Source of the DNA: Cryptomeria japonica
Lineage: Eukaryota > Streptophyta > Pinopsida > Cupressales > Cupressaceae
Assembly (NCBI RefSeq): GCF_030272615.1
Contig: NC_081410.1
Coordinates: forward strand, 261,372,437 to 261,436,436
DNA: 64,000 bases
Direction: 5' to 3'
In this document: piece by piece, positions 1 through 10,430 of the stretch
Layout of the letters: each line of letters starts with the position of its first letter
Position numbering within the stretch: the first letter of the stretch is position 1
Position numbers and translations under genes: made by a program
The notes under the pieces: generated by a model
The model's database searches: none
What the model saw: only the letters and a program-made list of their open reading frames with translations
Told to the model about the DNA's origin: nothing

Positions 1-1642
1 AGGGGGGTTTGACTAGTATTTCATTTTCCCACAGCATTGCTTCAAATTCAATAAAGCTTTCTCAACACCATGGCTGGGAGTGAAGAATGTTGGCAATTGT
101 CATGGAAATTGAACTTTACACCTGATAATTGCATCTTGCTGAAGCTTAAATGCCTCCCAACTCCACGCTATCAATTGCAAATTGGCTTGAAATTTATGTT
201 GCCCTCTTTTCATTTACCTGAAAGTTTCCAATGGCTTTTTCACCAGCCAATTACATTTGATTGAAGTTTTAAAAAACGCCCCTTTCAAAAACCATGCAGG
301 GAGCATATTGGAATTACACCTTTCTCTATTCACCAAAGTAATGAGACACAAAGGATCATAATATAGACCGAGCAAGCGGTAACAACATTAGCATGCATGA
401 AGAACACTTTACCATAAAATTGATGCACAGGCATGGGCCAGGTCGGACCCCAAAGTGGGTCCGACTAAATTTTTTTTTCGTTTTCATGCAACTAACCTCT
501 GAAATGACTCACGGACCTCAAACATACCTCTGGAAACAATCAACATCATTTTCAGATCATTAAACCGCATTTTTCAACTTTCAGGCACTTGCGCCACATT
601 TTCTCATTTAATCACGAAGACGTAATTTTCAAAGTGGTCAAAACACCTTTCTGGATCTCACCGTCTGATAGGCGTGTACTCTGATATACAAGAATGAACG
701 CTGCTAAGCGATTTATCAAGACGAGTCCTGAGCAAAGAGATATTAATTTTCAAAAAAGCCCAACTGGCTTTGTCAACACTGCGGACCTGACGAAGTCAAT
801 GTTCTGGCAACACATGATGCCTTTCTCAAAAATATCAAACGACCTCCGTAGGCCCTCAAATTTGAAACATAGGTACCTTGAAGTACATATTAAATCTTTG
901 TATTCTCAGTTTGACCAAAATTCTGACTGGGTGCAAACGGCGCGCTCATGAAAATGGCTACTTTAACTGATATAGCATTGAAAGTACGGATCATTGAAAA
1001 CGATGACTCAATGAACCCTTTTGAAAACCGATCAAACAGATTGGTAGAGGCTTGAAACTTGAAATGTAGCTCATCATTTATACCAACATTATCTCAGAAC
1101 AAACATTATGTCATAACACTTATTGAGGCAACTTTTACACTTATGCAAAACAGGGCTCCGACTAGCTGTCAAAACAGGGACTAGTCAAACTACACAAACT
1201 ACAAACAGATTGATCTTCAAAAACTGAGCAGATGGATTCATTAGGACTTGAAAATTTGCAAGATAACTCACATTTATGCATAGAATTGAATCCATTTTGA
1301 ATTTTTCCATGACGATCAATAGGGTAAGAGATGTAATAACTCAAAATAGGCTACTCAATAAAATCTGCATTTGTGCCTAAAATGCACTTTCAGCTCACCC
1401 CTTGAAATGGGTACCCGATAAAGTTGTCCAAATTGAATTCTGAAAGTTGTACATCACTGTATAGGCCAAATGAAAGGTGTAGGACATGAATCCCGAGTCT
1501 TACCTCTTGCAAATCAACTGGCTCCACTTTACCCTCTCTAACTAAGCCATTCAAACTGACTCATTTAGGTACTTTTCTGACATGCAGAGCAAAATTTTGA
1601 AATGGGCCTCTAAAATTGAATCAATTTTAATGAGTCCCAACA
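1..1642 (-). mobile_element. Element A, 3' LTR (partial, cut by window edge)
   Basis: This stretch is a near-duplicate of 8167-9793. Both copies end in the same GAGTCCCAACA tip, which on the minus strand is the LTR start TGTTGGGACTC. The pair brackets a Gag-like frame on the minus strand, so this is the downstream (3') LTR of a minus-strand retrotransposon, and its remaining part lies left of position 1. The copies differ by scattered substitutions and small indels, including a hairpin at 442-465 that is largely missing from the other copy, so the element is not recent. The short open frames here (for example 70-264 and 694-951) recur in the other LTR but resemble no protein I know; I treat them as chance. 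Confidence 0.88.
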
Positions 1643-1875
1643 GTGGCTCTGACTGGGGATGGTTGATTGCAAGATCAACACAAGAATCCAGATATCTTTG
1701 GTTAAGTAGACCATCCAAAAGATGGATCGTTCTTCTCTTCTCTTCTCAAAAATAGGGCATCCTTATTTTACCCAAACAGTAGGGCACTTTATTGAAAACC
1801 ACACAACTGAAAGAAAAGCGACTATACAATAGATACAAACATGCTTAAAACTGAATATAAGATGCTCAATTAATC

Positions 1876-3810
1876 TTAGCATTTACGTCTATCAAAAATC
1901 TGATTCTCATCACTTGATACCATGATCCAAACAAAGGCACTTTTCAATAACAGCTGAGCATAATTCTTATAATCAACCTTTGTTGTCTCATTACTGTAAT
2001 AGTTGGTGTGCATACCTCTTGTCTGATTTTGAACTTTGTAATCACACACTGCTTCAACACAAGTAAAAACATGAGACAATTCACCATAGAGGCCTTCCAA
2101 CAAGATACCGTACATTTCCCTATCCCAATCAATTCTACCATTAGCAAGGGCATCATCATGTTGAATCTCAAAAATAAAACATTCATTTTCAACATTGTAA
2201 TTCTTATCAGCACATGCCTTATTATCATTTAAATCAATAGAATGAGGGACACTATTAACCAACTGATGCAAACAAGGAGCATAAATGTTACAACCCAGAT
2301 GTGATACTTCACTATGCTGATCACACTCTATACTCTCCTTGTTTATCAAACTCAAAACTTCTGCATTCTCAATATCCCATTCATGGAAAATAATGTATAC
2401 CTCTGGCTGAAGCAAATCCTCAGCTAAGTCTTCCTCATTCAGGCTTACATCCACCTGAAACACTTCCATTTGTGGTCTAAAATAATCGTCACACAACCCA
2501 TGCCTCTTATCTTCATCATGAAGTAATTTTTTACAACCCATGCTATTGCTGTTCAGAACTTCATCAACATTACAAACTTGTTCACCACAAGGGGAAATCT
2601 CAACATTTTCATCAATGAAATCAGCATGATGGACATTTATACCAAAAAAAAAAAATTCCATATCTGGTTCAAGCTTACTATCATCATTTTCATTCTCTTC
2701 ATGGTACCTCAAACTCTGAAAGCATTCAAACACGAGTTTACTTAAATCTGAAAATAAAACATTATCAACACTGTCACATACATTCTTATCTTCAAAAACA
2801 CTTTCGTTTTCAGATTCATAACAGAGGTACATAACTTGGTCTCCTCTTACATCATCTTCACAAGATGAATAATAAGAATTCTCATAACCATCATCAGTTG
2901 CATGACTGACATTCATTTGCTGATCAAAAGAAAGTGAAACACTCGTGCCAAGATCGTTCTCATTCTGAAATTGATCTTCATTGTTCATTTGCATACCTTC
3001 AAGGGGCTGGGAATAGAACTCATTATCCTCATAATCAGCAACACCACTCCATTCTGAAACACATTCATCACTGGGTATACTTGCATTGAACACATCATCA
3101 ACATCATTCACAATTTCATTTTCAGATTTATCAGACTTAAACAAAATCTGATTTATATTGTATTGCACATTTTCACTTGCATAATCAACCACATTTGGTG
3201 ATCCTTCAGTACTTGGCATTTCAACATCAAATACATCAACAACATGTAAAGATTGATGGTTATCATTACCATAATTTTCATTATTTTTAACCTTAGGAGA
3301 TGCATGATTAACTTGATAATTGGCAGTGACATAGTCAGCATAACTGGCATACAAATCAAATGGTACATATCCCTTGTATATATGAATTTGAGCCGTATCA
3401 GCATTATCACAACATTGCACATTAATCATTCCATCATTACTGTGAGAGGCAACCGGCATTAACAATAGAGGATCTTGACTCTCATTCAAATTTGAAGCAC
3501 ATGCATCAACAAAACCATTCAGAACAACAGAGCTTGATGCACCTAGACACGGAATGATTTGCTCAACTTCACATGGTATTTCACCATTGAAGGTGCTTTG
3601 ACAAGAAATTACAGCAGACACAAATTTCTTGGCTATCTGAAATTTCAAATTATTTTCAATGTCCCTAGCTGTGTTAAAAGCTTCATACAAAGTCTTAGGT
3701 TCTTTGTTTCTCAATAGGAAACCCATCTTCTTACCAAAAGCACTCATATAAATATCCAGACATACCGTATCATCAAACTTATACTTTATATAAATTTTAG
3801 ACAAAGCTTG
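1876..3810 (-). CDS. Gag C-terminal remainder fused to a long acidic region
   Basis: This frame continues in phase from the Gag-like frame beyond a single TGA and runs about 644 codons. No ATG lies at its start, so it is either the tail of a read-through product or the rest of a broken gene. Its first 60 residues complete the Gag domain (a segment like SAFGKKMGFLLRNKEPKTL, then an IENNLK helix end). The remaining 570 or so residues are rich in Asp, Glu, Asn and Ser and end with a short tail around WIMVSSDENQIFD. I see no CCHC zinc knuckle, protease motif or polymerase motif. An A-run near 2645-2656 encodes four Phe in a row and is a possible slippage site. Function of the acidic part is unknown. 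Confidence 0.72.
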   Translation of the reverse strand, partial: QALSKIYIKYKFDDTVCLDIYMSAFGKKMGFLLRNKEPKTLYEAFNTARDIENNLKFQIAKKFVSAVISCQSTFNGEIPCEVEQIIPCLGASSSVVLNGFVDACASNLNESQDPLLLMPVASHSNDGMINVQCCDNADTAQIHIYKGYVPFDLYASYADYVTANYQVNHASPKVKNNENYGNDNHQSLHVVDVFDVEMPSTEGSPNVVDYASENVQYNINQILFKSDKSENEIVNDVDDVFNASIPSDECVSEWSGVADYEDNEFYSQPLEGMQMNNEDQFQNENDLGTSVSLSFDQQMNVSHATDDGYENSYYSSCEDDVRGDQVMYLCYESENESVFEDKNVCDSVDNVLFSDLSKLVFECFQSLRYHEENENDDSKLEPDMEFFFFGINVHHADFIDENVEISPCGEQVCNVDEVLNSNSMGCKKLLHDEDKRHGLCDDYFRPQMEVFQVDVSLNEEDLAEDLLQPEVYIIFHEWDIENAEVLSLINKESIECDQHSEVSHLGCNIYAPCLHQLVNSVPHSIDLNDNKACADKNYNVENECFIFEIQHDDALANGRIDWDREMYGILLEGLYGELSHVFTCVEAVCDYKVQNQTRGMHTNYYSNETTKVDYKNYAQLLLKSAFVWIMVSSDENQIFDRRKC

Positions 3811-4290
3811 TCAAAATCTGATATTAAATGTTGATACCAATTCATCTTCCTTGATTTGTATATAAGTGAATTCTTTTATCATATCATAATCACTCACTTT
3901 TTCATCAAATTGGTCTATGAAATCTGAAACTAATTCTTCCCATGAGGAAATACAATCTACCGGCAAAAAAGAGAACCAATCCCTTGCATCCTCTTTCAAT
4001 GATTGGACAAACAACTTCATGCACACATCCTCTTGGCAAATTTCAAATTCTCCTATCAAATCTGAAACTCTTTTCAAGTGTTGACATGCTAATTCTGATT
4101 TCTTCCCACTGAATATAGGTAAATACTTTCTGATTTCTGTGGGTATGGAATTTGGGTAACCCGGAATACCTTCAAAGTTTAGAGCAACATAATACTTCAT
4201 ACTGAAACTCTTCCTATTACATGGTTGTTCTAGTTTACTAGGCATGGTCATATGTGGAAATACACAAGGCTGAAAAACTTCACTGCTCAT
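3811..4290 (-). CDS. Gag-like capsid domain (N-terminal part)
   Basis: This 159-residue frame starts at an ATG at 4290 and ends in TGA at 3813-3811. From about residue 48 it follows the plant Ty3/gypsy Gag pattern (Retrotrans_gag family): PTEIRKYLPIFSG, an EDVCMKLFVQSL segment, then DARDWFSFLP and ISSWEELVSDFIDQF, ending VSTFNIRF. In the family this domain forms the capsid that packages element RNA. Relatives continue after the F-N-x-R-F motif, and the continuation is found directly beyond the stop in the same frame, so the stop falls inside the domain. The first 45 residues are unlike anything I recognise. Family assignment rests on recalled motifs and not on a search. Confidence 0.82.
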   Translation of the reverse strand: MSSEVFQPCVFPHMTMPSKLEQPCNRKSFSMKYYVALNFEGIPGYPNSIPTEIRKYLPIFSGKKSELACQHLKRVSDLIGEFEICQEDVCMKLFVQSLKEDARDWFSFLPVDCISSWEELVSDFIDQFDEKVSDYDMIKEFTYIQIKEDELVSTFNIRF

Positions 4291-5201
4291 TTTTTCCTAC
4301 TTCCACAAATGATTATGCAACCTTGTGTTGAATGATAAAACACTTCAAGCACATATCATCATACTGAAACTATTCCTAACATTGCTTGACACAAAGTTTT
4401 TCCTAAATTTGCATACTATGGAAGATCATAAACACTGGATATTTCAGCAGATTAGCTATGCAAATTTATTTTGGGATTCTTCTTTCCCTCTAGACTAGTG
4501 TTGTTCACTAAATGGGAAAACAACATTACACATTCAAATTTTCAGAAGAGATGTCTTGCATTTAAAACCTCTGAAAATACCTAGAGATTTGCAGCTGTAA
4601 ACTCTTGTAGATCTGAAGATTAACTTCCACTTTTAGCACTGTCTTTTACCTCTGAGTTGCCACCTCTTGCATAGAGGATATTTTGAACAACAAGATACCA
4701 TTCAATCACAAATTTAATTCTCTTTACTCCTTCGATCTCGCTGCAATAAACACTCTTCTAGGCTACAAACACATAGATTTGGGAATAATCAACACCACAT
4801 CCATGTATATCTTTCTGCACTTTATACCAAACTTTTATGATGAAGAATTCATGTGTAGATCTGCATTAGTAGTGATAATCCATATCTTTGCAATTATATT
4901 AAAAAACCGTAAAAACCTTGTGCAATACTAATTGCACAAACATTAAACACTGGTATGAACTACATAGTCGCCACCCAATAAGGAATTGGGGAAAAATTCG
5001 CATACAGCTGCAAGGACTTGCTCACAACTCAGGAACATGAATTTACTGTTACTCCTTCATAATATATGACATGAGAAAACATATCATTTTGCAGATCCAG
5101 AACACTAAACACTCTCTTCACCATAAAATCAATCTCAAAACTTTGTGCATACACAATGGACAGACTGGCTGGATATGAAATTAGGAAATTCTTATTCAAC
5201 A

Positions 5202-5224
5202 ATTCCCCAGCAGAGTCGTCACTT
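5202..5224 (-). other. Primer-binding-like site of element A
   Basis: Immediately inside the 5' LTR the minus strand reads AGTGACGACTCTGCTGGGGA. This resembles the TGGCGACTCTGCTGGGGA type of primer site that I recall from Tat/Ogre-related plant elements. Its position next to the LTR and upstream of gag sets the orientation of the element. Confidence 0.6.
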
Positions 5225-5225
5225 T

Positions 5226-8200
5226 TGTTGTTCACCAAAAGTGATAACCCAAGAACACCTGCAATTGATCTATGAAGTAGCCAATTCAATCTATGAAGAA
5301 TCTTAGGGCTTGGACAACATGACAAGGATATGAATCCTTCTACTCTTCAGGCTCTGCATAACCTAGGCGGGTATGCCTTTGATGGTTAGAATTAAACCTA
5401 TTACACACCTAGACAACATCAACATAAATAGATAGATCTCACCAGGGCTCTAAAACAAGTAGTTTATTGCAGATGGGCTAGATCTACACATAAAACTCAA
5501 CTATGCTTGAGCATGAGATAGATGAAACATTTCAAAACATAACATAAACTAAAGATATTCTGATTGGATTTTAAGTTGGCTTGAGAACCCCCTTAATTGC
5601 AAGATCAGTGCCTTATCCAAGGGCAACAGAGTCATACATCAAACTATAAGTGAAATCACTCATTGCAAATCCATCTTCATCATGAAATCTTTCTGCATTA
5701 ATGCCTTACATAATGCATTACTAAGCTTATCCAATAAAAATATCAGATCTAGAAGCATGAACCCTATTTTATTAATGTTTGCTCATAGAGTTTAAAATCT
5801 TCCTTGAAGATTACCTACAAAAAAGCATTACACTCACAGACACAACTGTTTATGACAAACTTGGTTCTCCTTAAGAATCAAATTTGAATAAAATGAAGAT
5901 ACACTTCAGAGACAAATTCTGTGTGAATTTGTGCATGCCTTACATACACAAGAACCTGCAACAAATAACACCTATAGGAAGAAAATAAGACTCCATTCTA
6001 TGGAAAAGGACATTGCCCTATACAATCTTCAAGAATACTCAAAATTGGAAACCATGAAAAAATGGAGCCATTCTCCAAATTTCTATAACCCCTACAAATG
6101 AGAAGAATTGAGAATAAGAAGAGGAGGGAAAGATCAGATCTCATCAGAACAAGCCAAGTGTCTCCTCTGTCCCTAATTGCAAAATAAATTCTTCATTCCT
6201 ATGGAAATTGCTCTCGAAATATCCCAAATTGGTTAAAATTAAGTACCTGATTGGATTCTTCACTCCGATAGCTTTCTGGAAACATATAATACTTCATATT
6301 TTGGCCAAAAATAGAGCCCTAGGCGAATTAATCATTCACATGTGCACAATCATTTAAATTTTTGAATTTTTAATATAGTTTCAACTATATAATAAACCTG
6401 ATTTAACATTGATTTTTGGCTCTTGATTGTGCCTTGACGCTTTGCCATGTGGCGGCCTCTGATTGGTTCGTAGGGTCTACTGGGCACCACCTCAACTGAT
6501 ACCTCATCATCACCACGTGTCTGCTTGCTTGTTTGTCCACCCGTATGCCACGTGTGTGCCACATCACCACCACTGGGACGGGGCCCGCCTGCTAGACTTC
6601 TGACTGGACCTGCCACTTGAGCGCCACCTGGCTTTCACCATTTCATAGATGGTATGTTCCGTACATCTTCAAGCTCCAAAATCACGCAGACCGTCGGACT
6701 CGGACTTGCTCGATCTTTACCACTTCGTTTTCGCTTCATTTTCAATCTGAGCCTTTCGCCATTTCGCTGACCTTAACCTTCATGCATCTTGCCTTTGTGA
6801 AGTCACGCCAATTGTCAATCCTCTCCAAACTTCCTTGCTAGTTAAGTCGGCCTCTCTCTGCAAAATTTTGCCCATCTACCTCGAGAAGCGTGCCTGCTTG
6901 GGGTCTACATGTCGCCATCTGTCACCTCCTTTGGTTGCCTTCGGATCCGCACCCACATGCATGGGTTTCACCTTGGGCACCCAACGTGCATCGTCCGTCA
7001 AAAGCCTTGATGGCTTTGACATTATATTTGTGTGGAGTATTGCTTATATATACCAAAAAATACCTCCGCCCAACCAATGTGGGATTAAAACATTAAGCCT
7101 GGGACTACATTTTGGAGCTTTGTCTGAGACTTTCATGGCTGGAAATGCATTTGTTTAAAATCTTCTAAGCTTCCTTATTCATCACCATGTCTAGCTTGTA
7201 CTAGATGGGAGTGCACGTGAGGGAGAAGCTACAGCTGAAGTTTGTTTGCATTTGAATTTCTTCAAAATTTCAAAGCACACTTACATGCCACGCTGAGGAA
7301 GAGAGAACCGTTGACCATTTGTTTGAAAACCTTTTAAATACCTCCTCCACCATACCACATGAAGGGGATAATACTCCTGCTGAAAGCATTTTTTTATTTC
7401 ACTTACCACACTGGAGAGGGGAATTTGGCACCATGCCAATTGCAATTGCTTGAAAGTTTAGTAATTTGCTATTCCTGTAGCCAGAGGCTTCACGTGAGGA
7501 GCTTGCTGGGAAGGTTGTAGAACACTCCATTACAGTTGTTGAAGACACATCATGCTCCCTTCTTCACCAAATGCTACCATGTAACATGCCTCTGCCTATT
7601 CCATGACCATGTAGAGGAGAGGATGGACTTTAACGCCACTTGCATTAGTTAAAGTTGCTGCTTTTTTATTTGCATTATTCCATGTTTGCTGTTGTTTAAA
7701 CATCACGTGAGCATTTGCCTTTTCTGTTTCCAACCCCTTCAAGCACACCATGTGAACTTGGAGATGTGGAGGTCCTCTGCAGCATGTTAAATTCATTCTT
7801 ATCGCCCCCTTCTACATCACGTTCCAGCTTGGAGGGAAAACATGGCATTGATTTGCATTCGACTGTTGATTTTGATGAAGTTTCAACACCACAGAGAGGG
7901 AGGATTGGCAGGTTCCATTGGCTCTGATGTTTTTTTTTTAATCCTTCGTGTGGCCTCCAAACAGCCTCTACACAAGGAATGATACTGTTGCTTGTCTTTG
8001 CTATGGTCAAATGCTGCTCTCTAAAACTCCACGCAAGGAGTCAAACTGTTGTTTGCATTTCCATTGCCCTTTCTTAGCCATGCCACGTTGCCTTCACTTT
8101 CTGATAAAGGTTTTAAAACATGCTCCCACAACACCGCCATCATTGCTTCATGAGGGGAGGCACATGAGGGGGGTTTGACTGGTATTTCATTTGCCCAAAG

Positions 8201-9793
8201 CATTGCTTCAAATTCAATAAAGCTTTCTCAACACCATGGCTGGGAGTGAAGAATGCTGGCAATTGTCATGGAAATTGAACTTTACACCTGATAATTGCAT
8301 CTTGCTCAAGTTTAAATGCCTCCCAACTCCACGCTATCAATTGCAAATTGGCTTGCAATTTATGTTGCCCTCTTTTCATTTACTTGAAAGTTTCCAATGG
8401 CTTTTTCACCAGCCAATTACATTTGATTGAAGTTTTGAAAAATGCCCCTTTCAAAAACCATGCAGGGAGCATATTGGAATTACACCTTGCTCTATTCACC
8501 AAAGTAACGAGGCACAAAGGATCATAATATAGTTCGAGCAAGCGGTAACAACATTAGCATGCATGAAGAACACTTTACCATAAAATTGATGCACAGGCAT
8601 GGGCCATGGCGTCCGACTAAATTTTTTTTCGTTTTCATGCAACTGACCTCTGAAATGACTCACAAACCACAAACATACCTCTAGAAACAATCGGCATCAT
8701 TTTCGGATCACTAAACTGCATTTTTCAACTTTCAGGCACTTGCGCCACATTTTCACATTTAATCGCGAAGACGTAATTTTCAAAGTGGTCAAAACACCTT
8801 TCTGGATCTCGCCGTCTGATAGTCGTGTACTCTGATATACAAGAATGAACACTGCCAAGCGATTTCTCAAGATGAGTCCCGAGAGAAGAGATATTAATTT
8901 TCAAAAAAGCCCAACTGGCTTTGTTGACACTGCGGACCTGACGAAGTCAATGTTCTGGCAACACATGATGCCTTTCTCAAAAATATCAAACGACCTCCGT
9001 AGGCCCTCAAATTTGAAACACAGGTACCTTGAAGTACATATTAAATCTTTGGATTCTCAGTTCAACCAAAATTCTGACTGGGTGCAAACGATGCACTCAT
9101 GAAAATGGCTACTTTAACTGATATAGCACTGAAAGTACAGATCACTGAAAACGATGACTCAATGAACCCTTTTGAAAACCGATCAAATGGATTGACAAAG
9201 GCTTGAAACTTGAAACGTAGCTCATCATTTATACCAAAATTAGCCCAGAACAAACATTATGTCATAACACTTACTGAGGCAACTTTTACACTTATGCGAA
9301 ATAGGGCTCCGACTAGCTGTCAAAATAGGGACTAGTCAAACCACACAAATTGCAAACGGATTGATCTTCAAAAACTGAGTAGATGGATTCATTAGGACTT
9401 GAAAATTTGCAAGATAACTCAAATTTATGCATAGAATTGAATCCATTTTGAATTTCTCCATGATGATCAACAGGGTAAGAGATGTAAGCACTCAAAGTAG
9501 GCTACTCAATAAAATTTGCATTTGTGCCTAAAATGCACTTTCAGCTCACCCCTTGAAATGGGTACCTGATAAACTTATCCAAATTGAATTTTGAAAGTTG
9601 CACATTATTGCATAGGCCAAATGAAAGGTGGAGGACATGAATGCCGAGCCTTACCTCTTGCAAATCAACTGGCTCCACTTTACCCTCTCTAACTAGGCCA
9701 TTCAAACTGACTCATTTAGGTACTTTTCTGACATGCAAAGCAAAATTTTGAAATGGGCCTCTAAACTTGACTCAATTTTAATGAGTCCCAACA
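5226..9793 (-). mobile_element. Element A, 5' LTR
   Basis: This is a 4568-bp LTR with TGTTG...CAACA ends. Its right 1.6 kb matches 1-1642, and its left end abuts the primer-like site. Reading on the minus strand, a TATA box sits about 2.75 kb in, which would make U3 long and leave about 1.8 kb of R-U5. To the right it meets element B directly at 9794. The right flank TGTTC corresponds to CGTTC in B's other LTR, so A is inserted about 73 bp inside the end of B's LTR; the matching left flank is outside the window. Open frames of 60-107 codons here look like chance. Confidence 0.86.
7041..7084 (-). promoter_or_regulatory. Probable LTR promoter of element A
   Basis: On the minus strand a CCCACATTGGTTGGGCGG stretch (about 7067-7084) is followed by TATATAAGCA (7050-7041). 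A CCAAT-like module followed by a strong TATA box is a usual plant promoter layout, and a similar CCCACATTGGTTGG module recurs in plant LTRs as I remember them. Transcription would start roughly 30 bp further left. Confidence 0.55.
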
Positions 9794-10420
9794 TGTTCCA
9801 ACAGTTGGAGAGATTGCAACCAAACTACAATCTTCCTCTGTGTTTTAGAGGGGCAACTCCCTCTTATGATGGGGGTATTTGGGGATTTTTGTGTACTTTT
9901 AACCTAAAAGTACACAAAGGAAGTAAAACACAAAACTAAAGAAAGTAGATAACAAAAACCTTAATGGAAGACACACGAATACACACCAAGATTATAGAAT
10001 AGATAACCATTACAAGGGGGGTTAAGCATAAGATGGGTTTAAAATATGCAATGATGATGAAAGAAGCACAACAAATCTCAACATACAAAGAGATAGGCTA
10101 TACTAGCACAGACAAGTCAAGATACCAAGAAACGACATGTTTCATCAAGTCAATTACATAGATTACTAAACTGAAAACCAATAGATTCCACCGATAAAGA
10201 AATGGATTACTAATTTAACATATGAGAAATTAGTAACAATAAATCATGAATACATTCAACACATACAAACTCAATGCATTGTTTGTTATTCTTTTGAAAA
10301 TATACAAATCCAAAAGCTTTGTGTTGAAAATGTGAAAACCAAAAGTTCTAAAAAAGTTTCTCTAGAAAATTCTCCAGAGTTTCCTCTCTGTAAGATTCCC
10401 CTTTACCATGCAAAAGCCTT

Positions 10421-10430
10421 GTATTTATAG
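10421..10430 (-). promoter_or_regulatory. TATA box of element B 3' LTR
   Basis: On the minus strand the sequence is TATAAATACAAGG, a strong TATA match. The same motif stands at the equivalent place in the other LTR (16581-16590). It is about 3.0 kb into the LTR, leaving roughly 0.7 kb for R-U5. Confidence 0.6.

Larger units (their letters stand above)
1643..5225 (-). mobile_element. Element A, internal region
   Basis: About 3.6 kb lies between the two LTRs. On the minus strand it holds, in order, a primer-binding-like site (5202-5224), a leader of about 0.9 kb, a Gag-like frame (4290-3811), an acidic frame in the same phase (3810-1876) and about 230 bp up to the 3' LTR. No protease, reverse transcriptase, RNase H or integrase frame is present, and the space is too small for one. 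The element must have used enzymes supplied by another element. The leader 4291-5201 is AT-rich and I see nothing coding in it. A 17-bp purine tract on the minus strand lies near 1731-1747, away from the LTR edge where a polypurine primer is expected. Confidence 0.85.

Noticed and set aside
70-264. 64-codon frame kept in both LTRs of A (also 8236-8430), and an 85-codon frame at 694-951 / 8845-9102
   Set aside because: Both LTRs derive from one sequence at insertion, so a shared frame is expected. They lie in the U3-like part, resemble no known protein and show amino-acid changes without clear constraint.
2600-2660. Possible programmed frameshift at the A/T run in element A
   Set aside because: The frame is open on both sides without any shift and no second frame begins there, so the run is just a phenylalanine stretch.
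6350-8010. Cluster of 60-107 codon frames in LTR A
   Set aside because: The frames overlap on both strands, start at random places relative to the TATA box and have no recognisable domains.
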